Shown: in pieces, positions 15,108 through 23,518 of the stretch
Layout of the letters: each line of letters opens with the position of its first letter
Position numbering within the stretch: position 1 is the stretch's first letter
From: Polynucleobacter sp. JS-Safj-400b-B2
GTDB lineage: Bacteria; Pseudomonadota; Gammaproteobacteria; Burkholderiales; Burkholderiaceae
DNA length: 64,000 bases
Assembly: GCF_018881975.1 (NCBI RefSeq)
Contig: NZ_JACVPJ010000005.1
Coordinates: 1-64,000, forward strand
Reading direction: 5' to 3'
Notes under the pieces: model-generated
What the model was told of the DNA's origin: nothing
The model's database searches: none
What the model saw: only the letters and a program-made list of their open reading frames with translations
Position numbers and translations under genes: made by a program

Positions 15108-16538
15108 TCATGTCTTTGCAACCTTAAGTCTTCCGCTCTTGACTGCCTTACAAAATAACTCAAAATCGCGCTCATTCTGCTTTGCATAGGATCTGGCAAA
15201 TGAATACATTGCCTCACCAAACTCTTTTTCTTGACCGCAATATCCAGTAAGTTCAGCTGCATCTCCAGAGCGCGCGTGGCCAAGAGCGAGTGCCCAACCA
15301 AATAATTTGGAATAGTCCGCAAAATTCTTCAAGGAAATGCCGCCTGGCCCAATCTGAATGCCGCCTTTCATATCGCGTAATTGACGCAGATAAAACCCTT
15401 GGCTTTTATTAATATCGAACTGCATAGAACCGTAATTTAAAAAGATATCTGGTGCGCCTTGGAGCAACCTCTGACCAGCTACGACACGCCGACCCATATC
15501 TCTATAAATGGATTCACCCAAATAAGGACTCAAGACAGATTTTTGAGCTTCCTTGTATTGCAAGAATAAGGCGTCGTTTTCACTATCCCCCTCAAAATAT
15601 AGCAGCATGCAATTAGTACCCACACTGCCAACACCAACTACCTTACGTGCAAAATCTTTCAAAAAGTAACGCTCAAACAAAACCTTGCGATCAGCCAGCA
15701 AGGTGCTGGAATAATTGAGTAAAGCATTATCTATTAGGGAACTCAAGGGATGTCCAAAGGCATTCTTTTTGAAGTGCTCTATTAATGGAGGTTTATTGAT
15801 AATCTTGCGATCTTTGCCAACAAGGGTAGTGAGTTTTTGCAGTACCTGCACATTCCCTTGACCTTTAGTTTGCTTTAAGTAGATCTCAATTTGTTTTTGA
15901 TGTTCTTTACTAAAATTCTTGCGAACATCCGCTTCGCCAATGAACTCTTGCGCTAAATCCAAATAATGCATTTTGGCATATTGAGCTAGCCGTTTTTGAT
16001 ACTCAGCGCATATACGCAATGCTAATTTTTTGCTTAATGCTTTATCCCCACCATTGCTTTCACAAGCAATGACTGCGCTGGTAACAAGGCGCTTCATATC
16101 CCACTCCCAACTACCAGGAAGAGTTTCGTCGAAGTCATTAATCCCAAATACCAGTCGATGCTCTGCAGTCCCAAACAGACCAAAATTTGATACATGCATA
16201 TCGCCACAAAGCTGAACTGTAATATTGGTGTATGGCTGACTTGCCAAATCTTGAGCCATGATGGCCGCACCACCGCGATAAAAAGCAAAGGGTGACTGCA
16301 GCATGCGCTCATAACGAATCGGAATCAAAGACTCAATTCGAGTCTTGGCTTGATTCTCTAAAATAGTAATAGGATCAATTCGATCTTTTGGTGGGGTATA
16401 TATACCCTGCTGTGCAATGCTCACCATTTTTCGCAAGGCCTTACCATCTCCCATGCGCTTTTTAATGCTGGGCCTAGGAACACTAAAAGACTCTACCGAT
16501 CTAAGAACAGCAAATTGGGGTTTCTTCTGTGAGGGCAT
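15108..16538 (-). CDS. DUF2252 family protein
   Basis: A 476-residue soluble protein with the DUF2252 blocks SPFAFYRGGAAIMAQDL, CGDMHVSNFG and GINDFDETLPGSWEWDMKRLVTS. The last two resemble the catalytic and metal-binding loops of kinase-like aminoglycoside phosphotransferase folds (HxxN and D-F-D motifs), so a phosphotransferase activity is possible but not shown. It is full length and immediately upstream of the phoA PhoB box, on the same strand. Its stop lies about 25 bases from the box, so it may read through toward phoA. Function unknown. Confidence 0.85.
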   Translation of the reverse strand: MPSQKKPQFAVLRSVESFSVPRPSIKKRMGDGKALRKMVSIAQQGIYTPPKDRIDPITILENQAKTRIESLIPIRYERMLQSPFAFYRGGAAIMAQDLASQPYTNITVQLCGDMHVSNFGLFGTAEHRLVFGINDFDETLPGSWEWDMKRLVTSAVIACESNGGDKALSKKLALRICAEYQKRLAQYAKMHYLDLAQEFIGEADVRKNFSKEHQKQIEIYLKQTKGQGNVQVLQKLTTLVGKDRKIINKPPLIEHFKKNAFGHPLSSLIDNALLNYSSTLLADRKVLFERYFLKDFARKVVGVGSVGTNCMLLYFEGDSENDALFLQYKEAQKSVLSPYLGESIYRDMGRRVVAGQRLLQGAPDIFLNYGSMQFDINKSQGFYLRQLRDMKGGIQIGPGGISLKNFADYSKLFGWALALGHARSGDAAELTGYCGQEKEFGEAMYSFARSYAKQNERDFELFCKAVKSGRLKVAKT

Positions 16539-16598
16539 GGGTTACCTGAGCAATGAATATACCCACCCATCTTAAAGCCATTCCTAAAACAGAGCTAA

Positions 16599-17039
16599 CT
16601 ATGAATTGAGGTAATTTAACTTCTTCTGAATGCCCGCCGGCAGAGTTGAGAACCAAATACTCTCGTCCCCTACCGCAGGCAATATTTGGCCATATTCGAC
16701 CATTTGACCCGGGGTAATTTCATCAATATATGCCCAGATCTGATGCCCAGCCAATCCAGAAGCGCTCTGAAGTGCCACCTCAAGCTCAACTAGAAGTTGC
16801 TTTTTCATTTGCTCACTTCTACCGCTGCGGATTTGTCCACTCAAAAAGAGGTGGGGCTCATCAAGAAGAATGCCGCCAATAAAACAATCATGCAGATCTA
16901 ATTGCTTAAAAATCACTTGGGCAAAATAGGCCTCTGCACCAGTGACATCAGCATGAATTTTAGTAATTGCCTTAGCAATAGTAAATCTTTGATGGGTCGT
17001 GAGTGAAAAACCAGCGTAATTAACGGTATATGTAGCCAT
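16599..17039 (-). CDS. tautomerase-superfamily protein lacking Pro1
   Basis: A 146-residue protein with the two-repeat beta-alpha-beta layout of cis-CaaD / Tautomerase_3 proteins: ITKIHADVTGAEAYFAQVIF and SGQIRSGRSEQMKKQL, a conserved Arg pair in the second repeat. The catalytic amino-terminal proline that defines the superfamily is replaced: the protein starts Met-Ala-Thr-Tyr (codon GCT). After Met removal Ala1 would be exposed, so classical tautomerase chemistry is unlikely. It lies 23 bases downstream of arsC2 and is probably co-transcribed. Confidence 0.75.
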   Translation of the reverse strand: MATYTVNYAGFSLTTHQRFTIAKAITKIHADVTGAEAYFAQVIFKQLDLHDCFIGGILLDEPHLFLSGQIRSGRSEQMKKQLLVELEVALQSASGLAGHQIWAYIDEITPGQMVEYGQILPAVGDESIWFSTLPAGIQKKLNYLNS

Positions 17040-17062
17040 AGTGATATGCGCTCATCAAAGCT

Positions 17063-17560
17063 CTAGTTACATTTTTGGTGAATGGAGTGAAGCTCATCTT
17101 TTATTTGTAAGTGATCTAACTTATCAATTGGAAGGTCAAGCAATAACTCAATGCGATTACGCAAACCCATCTCGACTTTTCTAAAAGCATCCCAGATTTC
17201 TTGCTCACTACCAGTCACAGCTGCTGGATCAATAAAACCCCAATGAGCAGTGGTCGGATGACCGGGCCAATAAGGACAGTCCTCACCTGCAGCAGAGTCA
17301 CAAACAGTGATAATAAAATCCATATGTGGCGCGTCTTGCCCACCAAACTCATCCCAAGTCTTACTTCTAAGTAATTCGAGGGGATATCCCATCTCTTTAG
17401 CAAGCTTTAGAGCAATTGGATGAACAGACTTCTTTGGATTTGAGCCGGCAGAGTACCCGATAAATCGGCCATGACTCAGAGTGGTTGCCAGAGCCTCACC
17501 TAAAATGGAGCGAGCTGAGTTACCGGTACACAAAAAGAGAATGTTGTAGGGACGAGTCAT
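17063..17560 (-). CDS. arsC: second arsenate reductase, ArsC-like
   Basis: A 165-residue paralogue of the arsC at 3392, with CTGNSARS at residues 11-18, relay Cys in VCDSAAGEDC (87 and 95) and YWPGHPTTAHWGF. It should reduce arsenate using thioredoxin or a related reductant. It is not next to an efflux pump; its neighbours are a tautomerase-like protein, phosphatase genes and the Pst/Pho operon. Arsenate enters by phosphate transporters, so expression alongside phosphate uptake would make sense. That is inference only; no PhoB box was seen directly upstream. Confidence 0.9.
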   Translation of the reverse strand: MTRPYNILFLCTGNSARSILGEALATTLSHGRFIGYSAGSNPKKSVHPIALKLAKEMGYPLELLRSKTWDEFGGQDAPHMDFIITVCDSAAGEDCPYWPGHPTTAHWGFIDPAAVTGSEQEIWDAFRKVEMGLRNRIELLLDLPIDKLDHLQIKDELHSIHQKCN

Positions 17561-17586
17561 GTAGCCTCAGTTAAACATTAATAATT

Positions 17587-17760
17587 TCAAATGATTTCAT
17601 CAAGCCGTAATGCATATTTTCTATCTATCAGAAATTGACTCACTTTTGGATCATTTAAGGCAGGAGCCTTAAGTTCTTGCCCCTTTGACCCTAAGCCCGT
17701 TTTTTCCTGCACTTCATTTCTCAGCACATCCGATAAATATTTGGTGAGCGTAGCATTCAT
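17587..17760 (-). CDS. possible 57-residue protein upstream of arsC2
   Basis: An open frame of 57 codons (MNATLTKYLSDVLRNEVQEK at the start, RKYALRLDEII at the end) ending 26 bases before the second arsC, on the same strand. Composition looks protein-like and helical, with no repeats. There is no good Shine-Dalgarno before the ATG, which lowers confidence. It is not recognised as any family. If real it would be the first gene of a small operon with arsC and the tautomerase-like gene. Confidence 0.4.
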   Translation of the reverse strand: MNATLTKYLSDVLRNEVQEKTGLGSKGQELKAPALNDPKVSQFLIDRKYALRLDEII

Positions 17761-17850
17761 AAATTTGGCTTTATAAAGATGGTGAATGCCACTATCCTAG
17801 GCTATCTATATTTCACTTTTATTAATAGTTATTTTTATGGCGAGGAAAAG

Positions 17851-17874
17851 AAAAAACCCAGCACATGCTGGGTT
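17851..17874 (-). terminator. Terminator of the 30-residue protein gene
   Basis: Stem AACCCAGCA (17855-17863) / TGCTGGGTT (17866-17874). On the minus strand it is followed by a run of T. It lies about 90 bases past the stop of the small gene at 17964. Confidence 0.75.
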
Positions 17875-17963
17875 GTAAAGGAAAACAAGATGTTTTATCT
17901 TGGTCAGATGCGATCTGACGATTCAATGTACCCCCGATTCATGACACCTTGATGACGAATCGC

Positions 17964-18056
17964 TTAGCTACCAAGCCGATGACTAATATAACGTTTTGCG
18001 TACTCTACTCTTGCTTCGCTCCATGCTTGCCATAAACGTGTGATTAATTTTTTCAT
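17964..18056 (-). CDS. 30-residue basic small protein
   Basis: A short open frame, MKKLITRLWQAWSEARVEY then AKRY and a C-terminal HRLGS, preceded by AAGGA 7 bases before ATG and followed by a clear Rho-independent terminator (17851-17874). Shine-Dalgarno, frame and terminator together support a real gene despite its size. The WQAWxEAR pattern loosely resembles the start of DUF1127-type small proteins. It is amphipathic and basic, perhaps membrane- or RNA-associated. An inverted repeat TCAGAT-GCG-ATCTGA lies in its 3' region (17904-17918). Function unknown. Confidence 0.6.
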   Translation of the reverse strand: MKKLITRLWQAWSEARVEYAKRYISHRLGS

Positions 18057-18230
18057 ATTGCATCCTTGTGGTGAAAGATTTTTAGGCATCCCTATTTTGT
18101 AGAGAAGCAAAATTGACTACACGTTGATTATTTATGATGGAAGTGACGGGGTGAAGGCGCTTTTATGACGCAATGATGTAGCTGAGATAAACTAAGTTGC
18201 ACCTATACCCATATCCAATAAGGAAACGAC

Positions 18231-18707
18231 ATGTTTGATTGGGACCTCTACGGAACTATTGTGATCCGCCTGGCTTTAGCTTTGTTGGTTGGCGCTGTTC
18301 TTGGCCTAAATCGCTGGTTACACCATAAATCTGCCGGCATTCGCACACACTCCTTAGTGGCAATAGGCTCGGCAACTGCCGTCATGCTTATTGGCGACTT
18401 TGCGCAAGATGATGCGCAATCAGTCAGCCGCGTTCTTCAAGGCCTTATTACTGGGCTTGGCTTTTTGGGTGCCGGCGTGATTATTCGCGAACAGCGCTCT
18501 CAACGGGTTCATGGACTGACTACGGCAGCCAGCCTTTGGGCCTGCGCCCTCATTGGGGCAGCCTTTGGAGCCGGGCAATTTGCGCTTGGAGGGCTGTCTT
18601 TGGGGGCGATTTTGCTCACCCTCTTGCTTGGCGGCCCTCTAGAAAGACTATTTGCCAAGCTTAACGGCGTTAGGAGAAGCTCTGAAATCTCAGGGGAACC
18701 CGACTAA
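18231..18707 (+). CDS. short MgtC/SapB family membrane protein
   Basis: A 158-residue membrane protein with about four or five helices and the MgtC signature blocks GAVLGLNRWLHHKSAGIRTHSL and GLGFLGAGVIIREQRSQRVHGLTTAASLWACALIG. Unlike the 12543 homologue it ends soon after the membrane part and lacks the ACT-like C-terminal domain. AAGGAAA precedes the ATG. It faces phoR tail-to-tail with one small gene between. MgtC of Salmonella has been reported to act on PhoR and promote phosphate uptake, so the position may matter. Confidence 0.85.
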   Translation: MFDWDLYGTIVIRLALALLVGAVLGLNRWLHHKSAGIRTHSLVAIGSATAVMLIGDFAQDDAQSVSRVLQGLITGLGFLGAGVIIREQRSQRVHGLTTAASLWACALIGAAFGAGQFALGGLSLGAILLTLLLGGPLERLFAKLNGVRRSSEISGEPD

Positions 18708-18789
18708 CCCCCTTAAAATACTCAAAAAAGTGACTTTTGTCATATTTATTTGATAGGATAGTCGTCTTTGTCAAATACAAGAAAAAGCC

Positions 18790-18990
18790 ATGAGTGATTA
18801 CAAATATGAAGATGCAGTAAAACAGCTACAGGAAACTGGCGCCATTGGCCTTGTCGACCTAAAGAGCCTTCCTCATGAAGATCTTGATGAGTTATTTGAA
18901 GAAATCAAAGTCTGGTGCCTATATGCTGGCGGCAAGACCGAAAAGCTTCCTAAAGAGTCCAAAAAGAAGAAGAAAAAGAAAAAGGACTAG
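18790..18990 (+). CDS. 66-residue acidic protein with poly-lysine tail
   Basis: Residues 1-50 are acidic and helical (MSDYKYEDAVKQLQETGAIG, then LPHEDLDELFEEIKVWC). The last residues are a run of eight Lys followed by Asp. The gene begins 82 bases after the MgtC-like stop and ends 4 bases before the convergent phoR stop. The charge split resembles that of the histone-like proteins at 790 and 4367, although the tail is at the other end. No family recognised. Confidence 0.6.
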   Translation: MSDYKYEDAVKQLQETGAIGLVDLKSLPHEDLDELFEEIKVWCLYAGGKTEKLPKESKKKKKKKKD

Positions 18991-18994
18991 CCCC

Positions 18995-20293
18995 CTAGGG
19001 AGCGATACGCTCTTTAGGAAAGCGCAGTATGAAGGTGCTACCTTTACCTGGCGTGCTTTCAATAATCAGCTGAGCTTGATGGCGACTGGCAATATGCTTG
19101 ACGATAGCCAAACCTAGGCCTGTTCCACCCGTATCCCGAGAACGACTTCTATCAACACGATAAAACCGCTCAGTAAGCCTCGAAAGATGTTCCGATGCAA
19201 TCCCAGGGCCACTATCTATTACGGAAAACTCTCCCTGCCCTTGCGCATTTAACCTCCAACTCACATCAATTGCTCCAGAGTCAGGCGTATAACGAATGGC
19301 ATTTGAGACTAAATTACTAAATGCAGAAAGCATCTCTCTTTCATCGCCCAATAAAGAAGATGGATCTTGTACCTTAAAACTAAAGCTATGCTTGCCTTTA
19401 GATAAAGCCTCAGCATCATTCCTGAGCAACGCCATTAAGGTTTCAACATTGACACCATTAGTAACTGCAGGTAATGAGTTGGCTTCTAGGTTAGCCAAAG
19501 TCAATAAATCCTCGACCAAACTTTTCATGCGCTGCGCCTGCGACATCATCATGTCGAAATACTGATCGCGTTGACTCTTCTCAAGATCCAAGGTTTGGAC
19601 TGTCTCGAGAAACCCCATCAGAACAGTAATAGGCGTTCTCATCTCATGAGAGACATTAGCAACGAAGTCACGACGCATCGCATCTGTTTTTTGTAGGTCA
19701 GTGACATTTTGGACCAACAATAAATGACGTTGATTGCCGAACGGAAATAACTGTAGCAGCAAACTAAGACTGCTATTTGGACCCATTCTTTCCAGTAGCA
19801 AGGGCTCTTCGAAATTACGCTTATTAATGTATTGAATAAATTCCGGACGACGGATGAGGAAGTTAATTCTCTGCAATACATCGCGCTTAAAGCTCAAACC
19901 AAAAAAGCGTTCTGCAATCTCATTGCACCATTCAATTTGATCATTTTGATCAAGCATCAGAATGCCATTAGGTGAAGCTTGAAAAGCTTCAATAAAGTGA
20001 TCATGCTGCTGCTCAATACTCAGCATTCTTTGTTTCAATGAATTAACCAGGCGCTGCAATCGAAACAAGACTTCTTCCCATAAACCACCAGGCAAAGTCA
20101 TAGTCTCAACTGAGTCCAATTTAATGGCCTTTTGAAGTCGAACTAGAATAATGCAGGAATACACCAGGGGAATGGATGTCAATGCAACTGATGTAAAAAT
20201 AGCCCATTGAGCACCCCAGTTATAAAGGATGATAAAAGCGACTATCAATACAACACAAACAAAGAAAACGAAGCGAGCAAAGGTGAAAATCAT
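18995..20293 (-). CDS. phoR: phosphate regulon sensor histidine kinase
   Basis: A 432-residue kinase with two N-terminal transmembrane helices (about 5-25 and 30-50) and no large periplasmic loop, as in PhoR. A PAS domain follows (AFQASPNGILMLDQNDQIEWCNEIAERFFG), then the dimerisation/phospho-acceptor helix FVANVSHEMRTPITVLMGFLE and the ATPase domain with N-box NLVSNAIRYTPDSG, DSGPGI and GGTGLGLAIVKHIA. It senses phosphate status through PstSCAB-PhoU and phosphorylates PhoB. It is the last gene of pstSCAB-phoU-phoB-phoR, separated from phoB by a hairpin. Confidence 0.95.
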   Translation of the reverse strand: MIFTFARFVFFVCVVLIVAFIILYNWGAQWAIFTSVALTSIPLVYSCIILVRLQKAIKLDSVETMTLPGGLWEEVLFRLQRLVNSLKQRMLSIEQQHDHFIEAFQASPNGILMLDQNDQIEWCNEIAERFFGLSFKRDVLQRINFLIRRPEFIQYINKRNFEEPLLLERMGPNSSLSLLLQLFPFGNQRHLLLVQNVTDLQKTDAMRRDFVANVSHEMRTPITVLMGFLETVQTLDLEKSQRDQYFDMMMSQAQRMKSLVEDLLTLANLEANSLPAVTNGVNVETLMALLRNDAEALSKGKHSFSFKVQDPSSLLGDEREMLSAFSNLVSNAIRYTPDSGAIDVSWRLNAQGQGEFSVIDSGPGIASEHLSRLTERFYRVDRSRSRDTGGTGLGLAIVKHIASRHQAQLIIESTPGKGSTFILRFPKERIAP

Positions 20294-20335
20294 ATTGCAA
20301 TCTTAGACGATCTCAGGGACACCCCAGAAATGACT

Positions 20336-20360
20336 AAAAAAGCCTAAAAAATAGGCTTTA
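20336..20360 (-). terminator. Hairpin between phoB and phoR
   Basis: On the minus strand AAAGCCTA and TAGGCTTT surround a T-rich loop and are followed by TTTAG. The structure overlaps the phoB stop codon. It looks like a partial terminator or attenuator that would reduce phoR relative to phoB. Confidence 0.55.
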
Positions 20361-21071
20361 GATATCGGTTGGGATTTTGGTAATACGGTAACCACTACCC
20401 CTAACTGTCTCAATAAAACGATCGCAGTCTAACGGACTTAAGGCGGCTCTTAAACGCTTGATATGGACATCAACAGTACGTTCTTCAATGTAAACCTCAT
20501 TACCCCAAACATTGTCTAGCAAACTAGTTCTGGAGTGAACCCGCTCAGGGTTAGCCATAAAGTATTGGAGAAGTCGGTATTCCGTAGGACCCAAAGAAAT
20601 AGGCTTTGGTTCTGAATTGGGCCAGACTGCTAGCACTCTGTGAGAGCTCGGATCCAACTTTAAGGGCCCAACCGTCAGGGGGCCAGTGTCATCTACTGGA
20701 GTTTGTCTACGCAATAAGGCCTTAACCCTAGCAATAAGCTCTTTGGGTGAGAAAGGCTTGGTGACATAATCATCCGCCCCAGAATCTAAACCCATCACTT
20801 TATCGGCTTCCTCGCTTTTAGCGGTGAGCATCAAAATAGGCAAGCCTCTTGTACGCTCATTGGCCCTGAGCTCTTTAGCAAACTGAACGCCAGACTTACC
20901 AGGAAGCATCCAATCCAAAATCACAAGATTGGGCAATTGCTCCTTCATAATGCCTTGAGCAATATCAGTCTGCATTGCTTTTTGCACTTCATAACCTGCA
21001 TGTGTCAAATTAATTGCAATGAGTTCTGCAATGGATGGCTCATCTTCAACTATTAGTATGCGGTGAGTCAT
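20358..21071 (-). CDS. phoB: phosphate regulon response regulator
   Basis: A 237-residue OmpR-family regulator. The receiver domain has acidic residues VEDEP, phospho-acceptor LVILDWMLPGKSG (Asp near 54) and KPFSP (Lys near 105). The winged-helix DNA-binding domain begins near 135 with LGPTEYRLLQYFMANPERVHSR and VDVHIKRLRAAL. It binds Pho boxes such as those found here at 7213, 15064, 25674 and 26852. It is 14 bases downstream of phoU in the same operon. Confidence 0.96.
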   Translation of the reverse strand: MTHRILIVEDEPSIAELIAINLTHAGYEVQKAMQTDIAQGIMKEQLPNLVILDWMLPGKSGVQFAKELRANERTRGLPILMLTAKSEEADKVMGLDSGADDYVTKPFSPKELIARVKALLRRQTPVDDTGPLTVGPLKLDPSSHRVLAVWPNSEPKPISLGPTEYRLLQYFMANPERVHSRTSLLDNVWGNEVYIEERTVDVHIKRLRAALSPLDCDRFIETVRGSGYRITKIPTDI

Positions 21072-21085
21072 TTGATTGGTTTGCT

Positions 21086-21793
21086 TTAATCTTTAGTAGC
21101 TTCGCGAACCAAATCAGCATGCGGTATGTGGCGAACATCAGCTCCCTTTGCAATGTAAATTACAAATTCAGCAATATTCTTTGCATGATCACCAATACGC
21201 TCAATTGCCTTTGCAATAGTTAGCATATCGAGGCCAGTACTGATGGTGTGGGGATCTTCAGACATGTAAGTGATGAGCTTGCGAACAAAACCCCTAAACT
21301 CTTCATCAATATGGCGGTCCTCATGGACTACTTCTGCAGCCGCAATGGTATCTAGCCTTGCAAATGCATCTAAGCTACGGCGTAATAAGGTAATCGCCAT
21401 TTGGCCAGAAAGTCGAATCTCAGCAACGTTAATGTTATGTACTGAGCCAGCCTCAATTAAGCGTTTAGTGCGCTTAGCTACACGCTCAGCTTCATCACCG
21501 GCACGCTCTAAATTAGTGATTGCTTTTGAAACAGCCATTACTAAGCGCAAGTCACGGGCAGCTGGTTGGCGACGCGCAATAACCTCTGTACAGTCCAAAT
21601 CAATTTGAATCTCAAGATCATTAACAAGCTTTTCGTTTTCAATAACGATATTGCAAGTATCAATGTCCATCTGAGTGAATGCACGCATCGCAGTAGCAAT
21701 TTGTGACTCAACTAAGCCGCCCATTTCAAGCAAACGGCTTGAAAGAGAATTAAGATCGGCATCAAATTGTGATGATAGGTGTTTATCTGGCAT
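21086..21793 (-). CDS. phoU: phosphate transport regulator PhoU
   Basis: A 235-residue two-repeat helical-bundle protein with the duplicated PhoU metal-binding patterns. NDLEIQIDLDCTEVIARRQPAARDLR and MAVSKAITNLERAGDEAERVA belong to the first half; HIDEEFRGFV and AIERIGDHAKNIAEFVIY belong to the second. It links the PstSCAB transporter to PhoR and limits phosphate uptake when phosphate is plentiful. It lies 13 bases after pstB and 14 before phoB. Confidence 0.96.
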   Translation of the reverse strand: MPDKHLSSQFDADLNSLSSRLLEMGGLVESQIATAMRAFTQMDIDTCNIVIENEKLVNDLEIQIDLDCTEVIARRQPAARDLRLVMAVSKAITNLERAGDEAERVAKRTKRLIEAGSVHNINVAEIRLSGQMAITLLRRSLDAFARLDTIAAAEVVHEDRHIDEEFRGFVRKLITYMSEDPHTISTGLDMLTIAKAIERIGDHAKNIAEFVIYIAKGADVRHIPHADLVREATKD

Positions 21794-21806
21794 TTAATGT
21801 CTCCAA

Positions 21807-22655
21807 TTAACCGAAGCGACCGGTAATATAGTCTTCTGTTTCTTTACGCTTAGGCTTGATGAAGATTTCATCTGTCTTACCATATTCAATCAGACTGCCT
21901 AAGTACATATAAGCAGTGTAGTCGGAAACGCGAGCTGCCTGTTGCATATTGTGGGTCACAATCGCAATGGTGTACTCATGCTTAAGCTCATTAATAAGCT
22001 CTTCAATTTTTCCTGTTGAAATAGGATCCAATGCAGAAGTAGGTTCATCTAGCAGAATCACGGATGGCTTTACTGCAACGCCTCTAGCAATACAAAGACG
22101 TTGTTGTTGTCCACCGGACAGAGATAAACCGCTTTGGTTTAACTTGTCTTTAGCCTCATTCCATAGGGCCGCTTTATTCAGAGCCCATTCAACCCGCTCA
22201 TCCATTTCTGAACGAGAAAGCTTTTCGTACAAGCGTACTCCAAAGGCGATGTTTTCATAGATCGACATTGGGAATGGAGTTGGCTTTTGGAAAACCATAC
22301 CAATACGTGAACGCAGCAAATTTAAGTCTTGACCTGGCTCAAGGATGTTCTGGCCATAAAAGTTGATCTCACCTTCAGCCCGTTGACCAGGGTAAAGGTC
22401 ATACATGCGATTTAAGGTGCGTAATAAAGTAGATTTACCGCAACCAGAGGGACCGATGAATGCTGTTACTTTGCCCTGCTCAATATCAAGGTTAATATTT
22501 TTTAGACCTTGAAATGTGCCGTAATAGAAATTCAGATTTCTCACTTCAAGCGCATTAATAGCGGCCTGCTCTGAATGTTGAATTGTTGTTTCCACTTTAC
22601 CCCCTTGACCATCAATCTTATTTAAGTCAAACATTGTTTTCATATTACTCATCAT
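21807..22655 (-). CDS. pstB: phosphate ABC transporter ATPase
   Basis: A 282-residue ABC ATPase. Walker A is GPSGCGKST (about residue 72), the signature is LSGGQQQRL, and Walker B is [13 protein letters not shown], with the switch His in IVTHNMQQ. It has an N-terminal extension of about 30 residues before the ABC fold. It powers high-affinity phosphate import through PstC-PstA. Its ATG overlaps the pstA stop (22652-22655). Confidence 0.96.
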   Translation of the reverse strand: MMSNMKTMFDLNKIDGQGGKVETTIQHSEQAAINALEVRNLNFYYGTFQGLKNINLDIEQGKVTAFIGPSGCGKSTLLRTLNRMYDLYPGQRAEGEINFYGQNILEPGQDLNLLRSRIGMVFQKPTPFPMSIYENIAFGVRLYEKLSRSEMDERVEWALNKAALWNEAKDKLNQSGLSLSGGQQQRLCIARGVAVKPSVILLDEPTSALDPISTGKIEELINELKHEYTIAIVTHNMQQAARVSDYTAYMYLGSLIEYGKTDEIFIKPKRKETEDYITGRFG

Positions 22656-23518
22656 CCTTGAACCTTCTCACGGAATACTACTCGTGCCAAAATATTTAAG
22701 CCAAGAACGGCAAAGGTGATGAGTAATGCACCACCCCAAGCCAGTCCGACCCAGTTATCGTATGGGCTCATAGCAAATTGGAAAATCACCACTGGCAAAT
22801 TTGCCATTGGAGCATTCATATTGGTTGAGAAAAATTGATTGTTTAACGCTGTAAACAGCAAAGGTGCTGTTTCACCACTAATGCGCGCCAGAGCAAGCAA
22901 AATTCCTGTCATTACGCCACTTTGCGCAGCACGCAAGGTAATCATAAAAGCTACCTTCCACTTTGGCGTACCCAAGGCATAAGCAGCCTCACGTAAGCTA
23001 CCAGGCACCAAGCGAAGCATATTTTCTGTTGTACGAACCACTACAGGAATAGCAATTAAAGCCAGCGCTATGGTTCCCGCCCACCCTGAGAAGTGTCTAA
23101 CTTGGGCAACCACAAATGCATATACAAACAAACCAATCACAATGGATGGTGCTGAAAGCATGATGTCTGTAACAAAGCGAGTAACAGCCGCAACGCGACT
23201 ACGATCACCGTATTCTGATAAATATAGTCCCGCTAAAACACCAATCGGCGTACTAATTAAAGTACAGGTCCCTACCAACAAAAGACTTCCAACAATGGCA
23301 TTTGCAAGACCACCGCCATCAGAGCCTGGGGCTGGAGTACTTTGCGTAAAGAGACTTAAGTCAATCGCCGATAGCCCCTTGAATACTAAGACGCTCAAAA
23401 TCCAAAGCAAAAAGACCATACCTAAAGTCATTGCACCCATTGATAGGGTCAAGCCAATCTTATTTGCGCGCTTGCGCTTGGCAAAAACAGCTTGATCAAT
23501 ATTGGACATACTGTTCAT
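22652..23518 (-). CDS. pstA: phosphate ABC transporter permease PstA
   Basis: An inner-membrane permease of 288 residues with about six transmembrane helices and the EAA-type loop [21 protein letters not shown]. The start is placed at 23518 ([16 protein letters not shown]), where ATGA overlaps the pstC stop, rather than at the upstream ATG at 23560 inside pstC. It forms the phosphate channel with Pst[17 protein letters not shown] and [14 protein letters not shown] are typical PstA segments. Confidence 0.94.
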   Translation of the reverse strand: MNSMSNIDQAVFAKRKRANKIGLTLSMGAMTLGMVFLLWILSVLVFKGLSAIDLSLFTQSTPAPGSDGGGLANAIVGSLLLVGTCTLISTPIGVLAGLYLSEYGDRSRVAAVTRFVTDIMLSAPSIVIGLFVYAFVVAQVRHFSGWAGTIALALIAIPVVVRTTENMLRLVPGSLREAAYALGTPKWKVAFMITLRAAQSGVMTGILLALARISGETAPLLFTALNNQFFSTNMNAPMANLPVVIFQFAMSPYDNWVGLAWGGALLITFAVLGLNILARVVFREKVQG

